Notes: generated by a model not told the origin, from the sequence alone. Positions 25,465-35,294 are shown, counted from the first letter of the stretch. The stretch is DNA of 64,000 nucleotides from Streptomyces sp. DG1A-41 (GCF_037055355.1 NZ_CP146350.1:8517001-8581000); one strand, 5' to 3'. A program made the numbers and translations.

Positions 25465-26193
25465 ATGGGTGACGACAGCCACAGCTGGACGGCGGCACCT
25501 GCCGCGGCGGAGCGGGCGCGCTCGGTGCTCGCCGCCGCGTGGTCCTGCTCGGTGACCGCGGAGGGCACGCGGGAGGAGCTGGTCGGCGCGCACACGGTGA
25601 CCGAGGACGGCCGGGTGATGGTGGCCGTGCCGCAGGACAGCGCCCTGCTCGGGGCCGCGATCTGCGCGCCCCGCGGCGAGCCGTCCGCGGTGCTGGAGTT
25701 CGCCGACGTGGCCCCCGTCCCCGTGCGCGACCGGATCCGCGCCCGGCTGTGGCTCGCGGGCTGGTTCACCGTCGAGGAGGACCGGCTGGCCTTCCGGGCC
25801 ACGCGCGTGGTGCTGCGGCAGTCGTCCGGGGCCGTGGTCGTCGACCTGGACGACTTCGCCGCCGCGACGCCCGATCCGCTCACCACGGCCGAGGCCCGGC
25901 TGCTGACGCACCTCGCCGACTGCCACGCGGACGCGGTCGAGCGGCTCACCCGGCTCGTCGACTCCGACAGTCTGCACGGCGCGGTCCGCGTCCAGCCGCT
26001 CGCCGTCGACCGGCACGGACTGACGCTGCGCGTCGAACGCGCCCGCGCCCACGGCGACGTACGACTGGCGTTCCACGCGCCCGCCGACGACGTCGCGCAG
26101 CTCACCGAGCGCATGCACGTCCTGCTCAGCCAGGCGACCGCAGCGTCCTGCCCGCGGGCCCTACAGTGGCAGCGCACAGACGGCGACCGGTGA
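25465..26193 (+). CDS. DUF2470-domain protein under an iron box
   Basis: 242 residues. The C-terminal half (ARLLTHLADCHADAVERLTR then VQPLAVDRHGLTLRVERA) fits DUF2470, the domain that accompanies split-barrel heme-degrading HugZ-like proteins. The N-terminal half (ICAPRGEPSAVLEFADVAPV) looks like a divergent split barrel. AAGGAGG lies six bases before ATG 25465. The overlapping iron box indicates expression under iron limitation, so a role in heme or iron acquisition is the best inference. The last 33 bp overlap the convergent lactonase gene. Confidence 0.82.
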   Translation: MGDDSHSWTAAPAAAERARSVLAAAWSCSVTAEGTREELVGAHTVTEDGRVMVAVPQDSALLGAAICAPRGEPSAVLEFADVAPVPVRDRIRARLWLAGWFTVEEDRLAFRATRVVLRQSSGAVVVDLDDFAAATPDPLTTAEARLLTHLADCHADAVERLTRLVDSDSLHGAVRVQPLAVDRHGLTLRVERARAHGDVRLAFHAPADDVAQLTERMHVLLSQATAASCPRALQWQRTDGDR

Positions 26194-27357
26194 CGGAAAC
26201 GGTTCACCGGCGCGCCGCAGCGCGCCGTCCGTCTCGTCCACTCGGAAGACGGTCACGGTGCCGGACTTCTGGTTCGCCGCGAACAGCAGCGTGCCCTCCG
26301 GCGAGAAGGCGATCTGGCGCGGGAAGTCCCCGCCCACCGGCACGGTGTCCAGCAGCCTGAGCCGGGCACCGTCCGCCTCGACGGCGTAGCGCGTGAGGCT
26401 GTTGTGGCCGCGGTTGGCGAGAAAGGCGTAACGGCCGTTCGCGGTCACCAGGATCTGCGCCGGGTAGTTGGTGCCCGAACCGGTGCCCGTGGACTGCGCC
26501 TCGCCGACCGTGACGCGGCCGGAGGCGGGGTCGTACGAGCAGACCGCCACCGTGTTGTCGACCTCGTTGGCGAGGTAGGCGTACCGGCCGCCGGGGTGGA
26601 ACGTCAGATGGCGCGGGCCGGCGCCCGGCCGGGTCCGCGCCTGCGCGACCTCGGTGAGCGTGCCGGCCTTCTCGTCGAGCTGGTACGTGTAGACGGTGTC
26701 CGTACCCAGGTCCACCGCGAGGACGTGCCCGCCGTCGGGGCTGGTGAAGAACTGGTGGGCGTGCGGACCGTCCTGACCCGGCCCCGGCGCCGGACGGGAG
26801 TGCCGGACGAGATCGGTCCGCTCGCCGAGAGCGCCCGAGGCGTCGATCGGATGCACCGCCACGCTGCCCGAGCCGTAGTCCGCGCTCAGCAGCCAGCGCC
26901 CGCCCGGATGAACCGACAGATGGCACGGGGCGGCGCCGCCGGTGCTCCGGCTGCCCAGGATCTTCCGGTCGGACAGCCGGACGGCGGTCACGGCGCCGTC
27001 CTCGCGCTCGTTCACCGCGTACAGCGTCCGGCGGTCCGGGTGGATCGCGAGGTACGACGGGTCGCCGACGCCGGTGAGCGTGCCGGTGCCGGTGATCCGG
27101 CCCGTCGCCGCGTCGTACGTGGCCAGGCCGATTCCCTTGCCGCCGCCTGCGACGGAGGTGTAGGTGCCGAGGTAGAGCGGGCGCGGGCCGGAGGGGCGCC
27201 GGGCCTCGCGGGACGGGCTCACGCTCGGCTCGGGGGCCGCCGGACTCGTCGGGGTCGCGGGCGCGGGCGCGTCGTCACAGGCGGGCAGCGCCGCCGCGGC
27301 GGCCCCTGACGCCAGCGTGCCGACGAACCGGCGCCTGCTCCAGCCACCACTACCCAT
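26161..27357 (-). CDS. Tat-exported lactonase-family (Pgl-like) beta-propeller lipoprotein
   Basis: 398 residues. It begins with a twin-arginine signal (SRRRFVGTLASGAAAAALPA) followed by a lipobox-like LPAC and a Pro/Ser-rich linker. The mature domain is a seven-bladed lactonase propeller: YLGTYTSVAGGGKG, DPSYLAIHPDRRTLYAVNER, GPHAHQFFTSPDG and GAGPRHLTFHPGGRYAYLAN. Homologues are called 6-phosphogluconolactonase, but the exported form points to an extracytoplasmic lactone or binding role. ATG 27357 has GAGGGG upstream. Confidence 0.85.
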   Translation of the reverse strand: MGSGGWSRRRFVGTLASGAAAAALPACDDAPAPATPTSPAAPEPSVSPSREARRPSGPRPLYLGTYTSVAGGGKGIGLATYDAATGRITGTGTLTGVGDPSYLAIHPDRRTLYAVNEREDGAVTAVRLSDRKILGSRSTGGAAPCHLSVHPGGRWLLSADYGSGSVAVHPIDASGALGERTDLVRHSRPAPGPGQDGPHAHQFFTSPDGGHVLAVDLGTDTVYTYQLDEKAGTLTEVAQARTRPGAGPRHLTFHPGGRYAYLANEVDNTVAVCSYDPASGRVTVGEAQSTGTGSGTNYPAQILVTANGRYAFLANRGHNSLTRYAVEADGARLRLLDTVPVGGDFPRQIAFSPEGTLLFAANQKSGTVTVFRVDETDGALRRAGEPFPSPVAVCALPL

Positions 27358-27475
27358 GTCGCCCCTCAGGTCGTCACTCGTCCCCGCCGCGACAGCCACC
27401 TTGGCGTGGATCACCCACCGGGTGCAACAACGGCACCGAGCGTTGCGCGCGGCGCGATCCGCGCCAGGCGGTCGC

Positions 27476-28729
27476 TCACCGAGAACGCCCGCCGACCCCC
27501 GTACGGCTGCGCCACATCTGCTCCTGAACGCCGAGGCGCTCACGCAGCCGCGTCAGGCGGGGCATCCGCGCGCGCTGCTCCCGCGAGACCCGGTCCAGTT
27601 CCTCGAGCAGGCGCCGGGTGCGGTGCTCGGTGTCGAGCTCGTCCAGGATCCGGTTGACCTCCGTCAGGACGGCGCCGAGCAACTGCCAGTGCCGCGTCTC
27701 GCGCCCGGCCTCCTCGCGCAGCAGCAGGGCCAGCTTGTCCCGGGTGCTCGCCGCGGTGCGCAGCTCCGCGGCGAGACGTTCCTCCGCCGACTCGGCGCTG
27801 GTACTGAGATGGGTGGTCACCAGCACCGCGAAACTCACCACGGCGTCGGCGATCTCGGACAGCAGCTGCTCCAGCGCGGCGCCCGTCTCGGCCTCGAACA
27901 GCGGCTCCGGCTCGCGCCTTTTCGCGAGGTCGGTCAAGGAGCGCGCGAGCACCCGCAGCACGACCGTGCAGATCTCCAGAGTGTCCAGGCCGGTGCGCAG
28001 CACCACCCGGTGCAACAGGCCCTCCCGCACGCGCGGGTTGAGCCGCAGGCTGTCCTCCGCCTGCCGGAGCGCCGCGTCCACCTCGACGATGTCATGGTCC
28101 AGGCGCCGTGCCTCGTGCAGCCGCTCCGCCGCGAGATCGGCGGGTGTACGGCCGGCGGCCTCCTCGCCCATGCGCAGCATCAGCTGCCGCAGCCGGCGCG
28201 CCAGACCCTCGATCGACGCGCCCGCCTCCTCAACCCACACCGGCGGAGCCAGCAGCAGATTGCAGCCGAGCCCGACGACCGCGCCGATCAGCGTCTCCAC
28301 CACCCGGGCCCAGGCGGTGTCCCCGACGGTGGTGACCCCGAGCACCAGCATCGCGCTGATCGCGACCTCGGGTACGTACTCCTCCACCCGGACCAGCCGT
28401 CCCACGACCAGCGAGGCCACGAGGAGCAGCGCCAGGCTCCACCAGGTCAGGCCCACCAGCAGGCTGAACGCGATGGCGACGAGAACGCCGGTCACCACGG
28501 CGTTCACCCGCCGGAAGCCGTTGGTGAGCGTGGCGTACAGGGTCACCTGGACGACCAGCAGTGCCGTCAGGGGAGCGGTGAGCGGTGCCGCCTCGGGGCT
28601 CAGCCGCAGCGCGATGACGTAGGCGATCGTCGCCGCGAACGCGGACCGCACCGTCTGGACGACCGCGGGGTCCCGGCGCTTGTGCATGATCCGTTTGGCG
28701 TGCGCCGTCCACTCACGTACCTCTCGCAT
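27476..28729 (-). CDS. FUSC/aromatic acid exporter family membrane protein
   Basis: 417 residues from ATG 28729; a GTG at 28801 would add 24. After a basic segment come about five or six transmembrane helices (VQTVRSAFAATIAYVIALRL, LTALLVVQVTLYATLTNGF, VVTGVLVAIAFSLLVGLTWW), then a long soluble helical C-terminus rich in Arg and Glu. This matches FUSC/ArAE proteins that export aromatic acids or other amphipathic compounds. No ribosome-binding site decides the start. A second FUSC gene lies at 36963. Confidence 0.8.
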   Translation of the reverse strand: MREVREWTAHAKRIMHKRRDPAVVQTVRSAFAATIAYVIALRLSPEAAPLTAPLTALLVVQVTLYATLTNGFRRVNAVVTGVLVAIAFSLLVGLTWWSLALLLVASLVVGRLVRVEEYVPEVAISAMLVLGVTTVGDTAWARVVETLIGAVVGLGCNLLLAPPVWVEEAGASIEGLARRLRQLMLRMGEEAAGRTPADLAAERLHEARRLDHDIVEVDAALRQAEDSLRLNPRVREGLLHRVVLRTGLDTLEICTVVLRVLARSLTDLAKRREPEPLFEAETGAALEQLLSEIADAVVSFAVLVTTHLSTSAESAEERLAAELRTAASTRDKLALLLREEAGRETRHWQLLGAVLTEVNRILDELDTEHRTRRLLEELDRVSREQRARMPRLTRLRERLGVQEQMWRSRTGVGGRSR

Positions 28730-28817
28730 CCTCGGGCTGTTCCCCTTCCCCGGCGTATCGAACGCATCCGATGAAGAGGACGTTAGTGCCGGGGAAACCA
28801 CGGGCGACCGAGGACCG

Positions 28818-29312
28818 TCAGGCGGACACCTTGTCGAGAAAGGCGGTCAAATGGCCCATGGTCCGGTCGATCTGCTCCTCCAGGGTGAGGCTCTCCTCGA
28901 AGCGGCCCCCGCTCTCCGGCACCTTCTTCCCGCGCAGGTACAGCGAGCAGGCGAGGTCCGTGCACATGTACGCCCCGACGGAGTTCCCCTCGCGTCCGGC
29001 CGCTCCCGCCTTCCGCGCGGTCATCAGCGACACACCGCCCCGTGGGTGTGTCGTCAGGCACAGCGAACACATGCTGCGATGCAGAAAGCCGCGCTGCGCG
29101 GCCTGGAACCGCATCGCCAGCCCGACGAGCCGCCCCTCGCGCTCGGCGACCAGGTAACTCCGGTCGGGTGCCCCCGGATCCCGCCACCCGAGAAAGTCGA
29201 GATCGTCCCAGGGTCGCTCGGCGAGGTCCCGGGGGACGGCCAGGCGCTTGGCTTCTCCCTTGGAGCAGTTGATAAACGAGTTGCGGATGTCCTGCTCGGT
29301 GAGTGATCTCAT
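28818..29312 (-). CDS. FBP-domain (FusB/EF-G-binding type) zinc-finger protein
   Basis: 164 residues. The C-terminal treble-clef zinc finger is visible as CSLC (in HRSMCSLCLTTHPRGGVSLM) and CTDLAC, spaced as in the FBP/FusB family. These proteins bind elongation factor G and rescue stalled post-translocation ribosomes; staphylococcal relatives protect against fusidic acid. The N-terminal part is a helical bundle starting MRSLTEQDIRNSFINCSKGE. ATG 29312 has GGGAG upstream. It shares a 66-84 bp divergent region with the DUF3626 gene that holds a perfect palindrome. Confidence 0.82.
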   Translation of the reverse strand: MRSLTEQDIRNSFINCSKGEAKRLAVPRDLAERPWDDLDFLGWRDPGAPDRSYLVAEREGRLVGLAMRFQAAQRGFLHRSMCSLCLTTHPRGGVSLMTARKAGAAGREGNSVGAYMCTDLACSLYLRGKKVPESGGRFEESLTLEEQIDRTMGHLTAFLDKVSA

Positions 29313-29337
29313 GGGAGGGCTCCTGGTCGTCGTGGCT

Positions 29338-29360
29338 GAAACCTAGGGGCCCTAGGTTTC
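29338..29360. promoter_or_regulatory. Perfect 23-bp palindromic operator
   Basis: GAAACCTAGGG and CCCTAGGTTTC are exact 11-nt inverted repeats around a single G. The site lies in the divergent promoter region between the FBP gene (start 29312) and the DUF3626 gene (start 29396). Length and symmetry fit a dimeric repressor (TetR, MarR or GntR type), but no such gene is adjacent. Confidence 0.65.
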
Positions 29361-29395
29361 GGGGCCAGGTTAGAAACATGGGTGAGGGGGAGCCA

Positions 29396-30311
29396 GTGAA
29401 TTTCCCGGAGGTCGCGTCCGCGCGGGCACGGGCGGCGCTGCGCCATGTGGCGGGCGGCTCGTCGGGGCCCGCCGTCGATCCGGAGGTGCGGATCACGCTG
29501 AACTTCCACCCGGACCGGCCGGCGGGCGACGTGCTCGTCCTCGTGGCGTTCGCCCGGGACGGCGCCTACCACTCGCAGTTCGTCACCGGCACCAGCAACG
29601 GCGGCCTCACGGCCCGCCCCGGCGGTGACCGGTGGCGCTGGGAGAGCCGTATCTTCGGCGGGGCCTACGACGAAGCGGACGCCCACGAGCGGCCCGTGTA
29701 CGGCGCCCTGAACTTCCGCCGGCAGGTGGTCGGCGCAGCGCCTCGCTTCGGCTCCTCGCACTTCCGGCTGAACGCCGGCGTCCTGCCCCGCGCCACGTTC
29801 TGCTACCCCGACAGCGCCGCCGAGCCGTCCCACTTCGGCGTGGCGGCCGGGATGTCGCTCATCGCGCCGGCCGAGGCGGACGAGCGGGACGCCCTCGACG
29901 ACTACATCGAGGCGCACGTGCACGGAGGCGTCGATCTCGCCCGGGACGTGGAGGCGCTGGTGCTGGACGCCGGCTGACCGCGGCACACCGGTCGAGGCCG
30001 CGGCCCGGCGCCTGCCCTGCCCCCTCGAGTGGCACCCCGGCTACCGGCTCACCGTGGCCGGGTTACGGCGCCACGCGGACTACCGCGGCCGGGAGTACGC
30101 GGAACTGGGTGCCAGGATCGCCCGGGACGGCCTCGTCGACCCGCGGGCCATCGGCGACGCCGCCCGGACGGGTCGCTACGAACCGCAAAACCTGAAGATG
30201 GTGTGGCACACCCTCGCCCGCTTCGGAGCCCCGGAGGGAGCGGGCACGGCCTACTCCGCGGCCGGGGCCTCCGGTGGCCAGACTCCCGGCGTGAGCACCC
30301 CCAGCGCATAG
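29396..30311 (+). pseudogene. DUF3626 protein split by one frameshift, TTA codon downstream
   Basis: From GTG 29396 (GAGGGGGAG upstream; ATG 29378 is an alternative) the frame encodes a DUF3626-like region: DPEVRITLNFHPDRPAGDVL, YHSQFVTGTSNGGL, RPVYGALNFRR and GSSHFRLNAGVLPRATFCYP. It hits a TGA at 29975 just after HGGVDLARDVEALVLDAG. A one-base shift restores the rest of the family: RGTPVEAAARRLPCPLEWHP, GYRLTVAGLRRHADYRG and a C-terminal MVWHTLARFGAP. The second part has a TTA codon at 30063-30065. The function of DUF3626 is unknown. The 3' end overlaps the convergent regulator. Confidence 0.72.
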
Positions 30312-30895
30312 GCGCGGGCCACCAGTTGGGTGCGGTTGGCGGCGTGCCAGCGGGAGGACAGGCGGCGCAGGTGGTAGGTGACGCCGTCGGCGGTGAGGCC
30401 GGTCTCGCGGGCCGCCCGGGCCGTGGTGGCGCCGGCGGCCAGCAGGGCCAGGATGCGGGCCTCCATCGGAGTGACCCGGGCCGGTCCGGCGGGTGGGGCG
30501 GGGGAGGGGGCGCTTTCGCCGTCCACGCGGAGCATCACCAGCAGCGCAGGCGTGTCCTCCACCGTGTCGCTCACCGGGTCCGCCGTCAGCTCCCCGTAGC
30601 GCTCCGCGCCGCCCGGTGCCCGCCAGCGCACCGACACCTGGTAGCGCGAGCGGTGCCGCAGTCGCAGGGCCTGGGCGATGCGCTCCACCTGCGTGGCCTC
30701 CCGCGGGCTGAACAGGTCCAGCACGTCACGGCCGCGCAGCCGACCCGGCGTCGTACCGCACTCCGCGGCCATCGCCGGATTGGCGAGCAGCACCGCGCCG
30801 TACACGTCGCACACCGCGACCGGCATCGCCACCCGGTCGAAGAGCAGCAGGGCGCGGTTGCGCCATGTCACGGCCTCCTGCCGGGCCTGGTTCAC
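30251..30895 (-). CDS. PAS-LuxR type HTH regulator
   Basis: 214 residues from GTG 30895, which has AGGAG six bases upstream; an ATG at 30901 touches that site. The N-terminal half is a PAS-like sensor (ALLLFDRVAMPVAVCDVYGA, VLLANPAMAAECG). The C-terminal LuxR-type HTH contains VTPMEARILALLAAGATTAR, TADGVTYHLRRLSSRWHAAN and RTQLVARAYALGVL. It is transcribed away from the CYP102-type gene, from a ~150-bp shared region, and probably regulates it. A PAS-LuxR without receiver fits direct small-molecule sensing. Confidence 0.82.
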   Translation of the reverse strand: MNQARQEAVTWRNRALLLFDRVAMPVAVCDVYGAVLLANPAMAAECGTTPGRLRGRDVLDLFSPREATQVERIAQALRLRHRSRYQVSVRWRAPGGAERYGELTADPVSDTVEDTPALLVMLRVDGESAPSPAPPAGPARVTPMEARILALLAAGATTARAARETGLTADGVTYHLRRLSSRWHAANRTQLVARAYALGVLTPGVWPPEAPAAE

Positions 30896-31047
30896 GAGCA
30901 TCTCCTGCCACGCCGGGCCGCCCCCGCGCAAGGGCGACGCGTCTGCATGTACTACACGATCATGTAGGGCCGCGGCGCCGTCCGCCGGGTCCCGTGGATC
31001 ACGCTGGATCGCAGTACTTCCGTACCGCGAAAGGCAGTTGTCGCGTC

Positions 31048-34000
31048 ATGCGCCCCACCGCACAGACCCCCCGGCCCGCAGACGACCTCCCCGGCGTCCC
31101 CGTCGCCGACATCTCCGGCACCGGACCCGGCGACACGCCCGTCCAGCAGGCCATGGACCTGATGCGCGAGCACGGGCCCGTGTTCGTGCGGCGGCTGTAC
31201 GGACGCGACACCCTGTTCGTGAGCGACCTGGACCTCGTGGCCGAGCTCTCGGACGAGCAGCGGTTCGCCAAGCACATCGGGCCCGGTCTGCAGAACGTCC
31301 GCGAGTTCGCCGCCGACGGCCTGTTCACCGCGTACAACGACGAGCCCAACTGGGCCAAGGCGCACGACATCCTCATGCCCGCCTTCGCGCTGGGCTCGAT
31401 GCGGACCTACCACCCGGTGATGCTGAAGGTCGCCCGCAGGCTCATCGCCTCCTGGGACCGCGACGCCCGAGCCGGGCAGCCCGTCGACGTGCCCGGCGAC
31501 ATGACCCGCATGACGCTCGACACCATCGGACTCGCCGGGTTCGGCTACGACTTCGGCTCCTTCGAGCGCTCCGAACCGCACCCCTTCGTCGAGTCGATGG
31601 TCCGTTGCCTGGAGTGGAGCATGACCCGCCTCGCTCGCGTCCCGGGCCGGGACTACTCGGCGCAGGACGCGGCCTTCCGCGACGACTGCGCCTACCTCGC
31701 CCAGGTCGTCGACGACGTCATCGCCGCCCGCACCGGCACCGACCAGAGCCAGGCCGACGACCTGCTCGGCCTCATGCTCACCGCCGAGCACCCCGCCGAC
31801 GGCAGCACGCTCGACGCCGCCAACATCCGCAACCAGGTCATCACCTTCCTCATCGCCGGCCACGAGACCACCTCCGGCGCCATGTCCTTCGCCCTGTACT
31901 ACCTCGCCAAGCACCCGACCGCGCTCCAGCTGGTGCAGCGCGAGGCCGACGAGCTGTGGGGCGACCAGACCGACCCAGCCGGCGTACGACGAGATCGGCC
32001 GGCTCACCTACACCCGCCAGGTCCTCAACGAGGCGCTCCGGCTGTGGCCCACGGCCGCCGTTTTCGCCCGGGAGGCTCGCGAGGACACGCTGCTCGGCGG
32101 CCGCATCCCGCTGCGCGCCGGGCAGTCCGCCCTGGTCCTCACGCCGATGCTGCACCGTCAGCCCGTCTGGGGCGACAACCCCGGACTGTTCGACCCCTCC
32201 CGCTTCACGGCCGAGGCGGAGGCGGAGCGCCCGGTGCACGCCTTCAAGCCGTTCGGCACCGGTGAACGCGCCTGCATCGGACGGCAGTTCGCCCTGCACG
32301 AGGCGACCATGCTGCTGGCCATGCTCGTCCACCGCTACCGGCTGAGCGACCACGCCGACTACCGGCTCCACGTCAAGGAGACCCTCACCCTCAAGCCCGA
32401 GGGCTTCACTCTCACGCTCACCCCGCGCACGTCCGCCGACCGCGTCCACCCGCCGCTGCCCGGCGCCGCCCCGGTCCAGGACTCCCGGTCGGCCGAACCG
32501 CAGGGCCTCCCCGCCCGCGTCCGCCCCGGCACCGCCGCCCTCTTCCTGCACGGCAGCAACTACGGCACCTGCCGAGACTTCGCAGCCCAGCTCGCCGACG
32601 AGGCCGCCACGATAGGCTGCGACACCGAGATGGCACCCCTGGACGCCTACGCAGGCGGCCTGCCCACCGACCGGCCCGTCGTCATCACGGCCGCCTCCTA
32701 CAACGGCCGCCCCACCGACGACGCCACCGCCTTCGCCGCCCGGCTGGAGGAGACCCACGACCTGTCCGGCGTGACGTACGCCGTCCTCGGCGTCGGCGAC
32801 CGCAACTGGGCCGCCACCTACCAGCACGTCCCCACCCGGATCGACGAGCGGCTCGCAGAGTCCGGCGCCACCCGGCTGCTGGACCGCGCCGCCGCCGACG
32901 CCTCCGGCGACCTCACCGGCACGGTCCGGGAGTTCACGGCCGGCCTCCGCGTCGCCCTCCTGGGGCGGTACGGCGACCCGGACGCCTCGGCCCCGGACCC
33001 CGAGCCCACCACCGCCTACGAGGTCCGCGCCCTGACCGGCGGCCCGCTGGACGCCCTCGCCGAGCGGCACGGGCTCGTCCCCATGCGGGTCACCGAGGCC
33101 CGCGACCTCACCGCGCCCGGCTACGCGCGCCGCAAGCGGTTCGTCCGCCTCGCGCTGCCGGACGGCGTCACCTACCGCACGGCCGACCACCTCACCGTGC
33201 TGCCCGCCAACCACCCGGACCTCGTCGCCCGCGCCGCCGCCGTGCTCGGCGTCGACCTCGACACCGTCCTGGACATCCGCGCCACCCGCCCGCGCCGCGA
33301 CTCGATCGCCGTCGACCGCCCCGTGACGGTACGGCAACTCCTCACCCACCACGTGGAGTTGCAGGAGCGCCCGAGCCCCGGTCAGCTGGCCGCGCTCGCC
33401 GCCGCCAACCCGTGCCCGCCGGAGCGTGTGGCCCTGGCCGCCCTCACCGACGACCCGCGCACCCTCGTGGAGGTCATCGAGGACCACCCGGCCCTGCGCG
33501 GCGCGGTGGACTGGCCGCAGCTGCTGGACCTCCTCACCCCGCTGCGCCCCCGCCACTACTCCATCTCCTCCTCGCCCGCCGTCGACCCGGGCCACGTCGA
33601 CCTGATGGTGTCGCTGCTGGAGGCACCGGCCCGCTCGGGCAAGGGCGTCTACCGGGGTACCGGATCCGGCTACCTGGCGACCGTCGAGCCCGGGGACACG
33701 GTGTACGCGCGCGTGCAGCCGTGCCGGGAGGCCTTCCGCATCGACGCCACCGGCGGATCCGCGCCGGTCGTCATGGTCGCGGCGGGCACCGGCCTCGCCC
33801 CGTTCCGCGGCGTTGTCGCGGACCGTACGGCGGCCCGCGCGGCAGGCGCCGAACTCGCTCCGGCCGTCTGCTACTTCGGCTGCGACGCACCCGACGCAGA
33901 CTTCCTGCACGCCGACGAACTGCGCGCCGCCGAGACCGCCGGAGCCGTCTCCCTCCGCCCCGCCTTCAGCGAGGCCCCCGAGGGCGAGGTGCGGTTCGTG

Positions 34001-34228
34001 CAGCACCGCATCGCCGCCGAGGCCGAGGAGGTCTGGGCCCTGCTGGACGCCGGAGCGCGGGTGTACGTCTGCGGTGACGGTTCCCGGATGGCGCCCGGGG
34101 TGCGGGAGGCGTTCCGTACCCTGTACCTGAAGCACACGCCGGGCGTCGACGAGACGGCCGCCGAGCGGTGGCTCGACGGGCTGGTCGCGGACGGGCGTTA
34201 CGTCGAGGACGTGTACGCGGCCGGCTGA
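31048..34228 (+). pseudogene. Self-sufficient CYP102-type P450/NADPH-P450 reductase fusion, one frameshift
   Basis: Corrected length about 1059 residues. The heme domain has FLIAGHETTSGA (~271), ExxR in NEALRLWPTAAVF and FKPFGTGERACIGRQ (Cys about 408). A flavodoxin domain starts at TAALFLHGSNYGTCRD (~32538) and a CPR-like FAD/NADPH part has RHYSISSSPA, MVAAGTGLAPFRG and VYVCGDGSRMAPGV. This is the P450BM3 layout of fatty-acid subterminal hydroxylases. An extra C in the run at 31974-31976 shifts the frame between the I-helix and ExxR. All else is intact, so it is either a very recent inactivation or a sequencing error. Confidence 0.88.
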
Positions 34229-34258
34229 CCGAAGGCGAAGGGAAGGGGTGGGCGCACG

Positions 34259-35233
34259 GTGGTGGACTCCTGGGAACGGGCCCGGCACATCCTGGAGGCG
34301 ACGGGCATGGATCCCGGCAGCCTCGCCCATCTCACCCCGCTGACCGGCGGCACGTACAACACCGTCGAGGAACTCCGCCTCACCGACGGCACCCGCTACG
34401 TGCTGAAGGTCCCGCCCGCGGCGGCCACCCCCGGCCTCCGGCACGAGCGCCGGCTCCTCGTCTCGGAGGCCGAGTTCTACCACTCGGCCGCGCACGCCGG
34501 AGTCCCCGCACCGCGGCTGGTGTCCATGGGCGACGACTTCCTGCTGATGACGGCCTGCCCGGGCCACTCCTGGGACGGCTCGCTCACGGACACGGAACAG
34601 ACCGCACTGCGCACGGAGCTGGGAGGCCAGACGGCCCGGCTGCACCGCGTGACGGGCCCCGGCTTCGGCTATCCCTCCGGCGCCCTCGGCCCGCTCGCCC
34701 CCGACTGGCGGACCGCGTTCACGACGATGTTCGACGCCGTCCTCGACGACGCCCGGCGTTACGGGGCGCGGCTGCCCCGCCCCGTCGACGCGGTGTCCCG
34801 TACCGCCCGGTCCGCGTACGGCGCCCTCGACGAGGTCACCGTCCCGTGCCTGGTGCACTTCGACCTGTGGCCGGGAAACATCCTGGTCGACCGCTCCGCC
34901 GGCGACGCCCGCATCGGCGGCCTCATCGACGGGGAGCGCATGTTCTGGGGCGACCCCCTGGCCGACTTCGTCTCCCTGGCGCTGCTGGGCGACATCAAGC
35001 GGGACGAGGCGTTCCTGGCGGGCTACCGGGAGGCCGGCGGCCGGGCCCGCTTCGACACCCCGGCCCTCCTCCGGCTGGCCCTGTACCGCGCCTACCTGTA
35101 CCTGATCATGCTCACCGAGACGATTCCGCGCGAGGTGGGCGAGGAACAGGAGCGCTGGGTGCAGGGCAGGGTCGCTCCGGAACTCGTCGCGGCCCTGGAC
35201 GAGATCGAGGAAACTCTTCCGGCGCCGCGCTGA
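34259..35233 (+). CDS. Aminoglycoside phosphotransferase-family kinase (APH fold)
   Basis: 324 residues. The catalytic motif HFDLWPGNILVD (Brenner motif) and the metal site IDGERMFWGDPLADF are clear, with the N-terminal GGTYNTVEELRLTDGTRYVL and Lys in YVLKVPP. Members phosphorylate aminoglycosides, choline, homoserine, fructosamine or macrolides, and nothing here fixes the substrate. GTG 34259 follows GAAGGGAAGGGG. It lies 30 bp downstream of the CYP102-type gene on the same strand and may be co-transcribed. Confidence 0.8.
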   Translation: MVDSWERARHILEATGMDPGSLAHLTPLTGGTYNTVEELRLTDGTRYVLKVPPAAATPGLRHERRLLVSEAEFYHSAAHAGVPAPRLVSMGDDFLLMTACPGHSWDGSLTDTEQTALRTELGGQTARLHRVTGPGFGYPSGALGPLAPDWRTAFTTMFDAVLDDARRYGARLPRPVDAVSRTARSAYGALDEVTVPCLVHFDLWPGNILVDRSAGDARIGGLIDGERMFWGDPLADFVSLALLGDIKRDEAFLAGYREAGGRARFDTPALLRLALYRAYLYLIMLTETIPREVGEEQERWVQGRVAPELVAALDEIEETLPAPR

Positions 35234-35294
35234 GGTTTCTCAGGTCACGGCGGAGGTACTCGCGTGGCGCCCGGATCAGCGAAGGGAGCACGCC

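Noticed and set aside
31850..34858. 1002-codon minus-strand open frame opposite the CYP102-type gene
   Set aside because: Shadow of the P450-reductase coding strand; no recognisable domain and extreme Gly/Val/Arg content.
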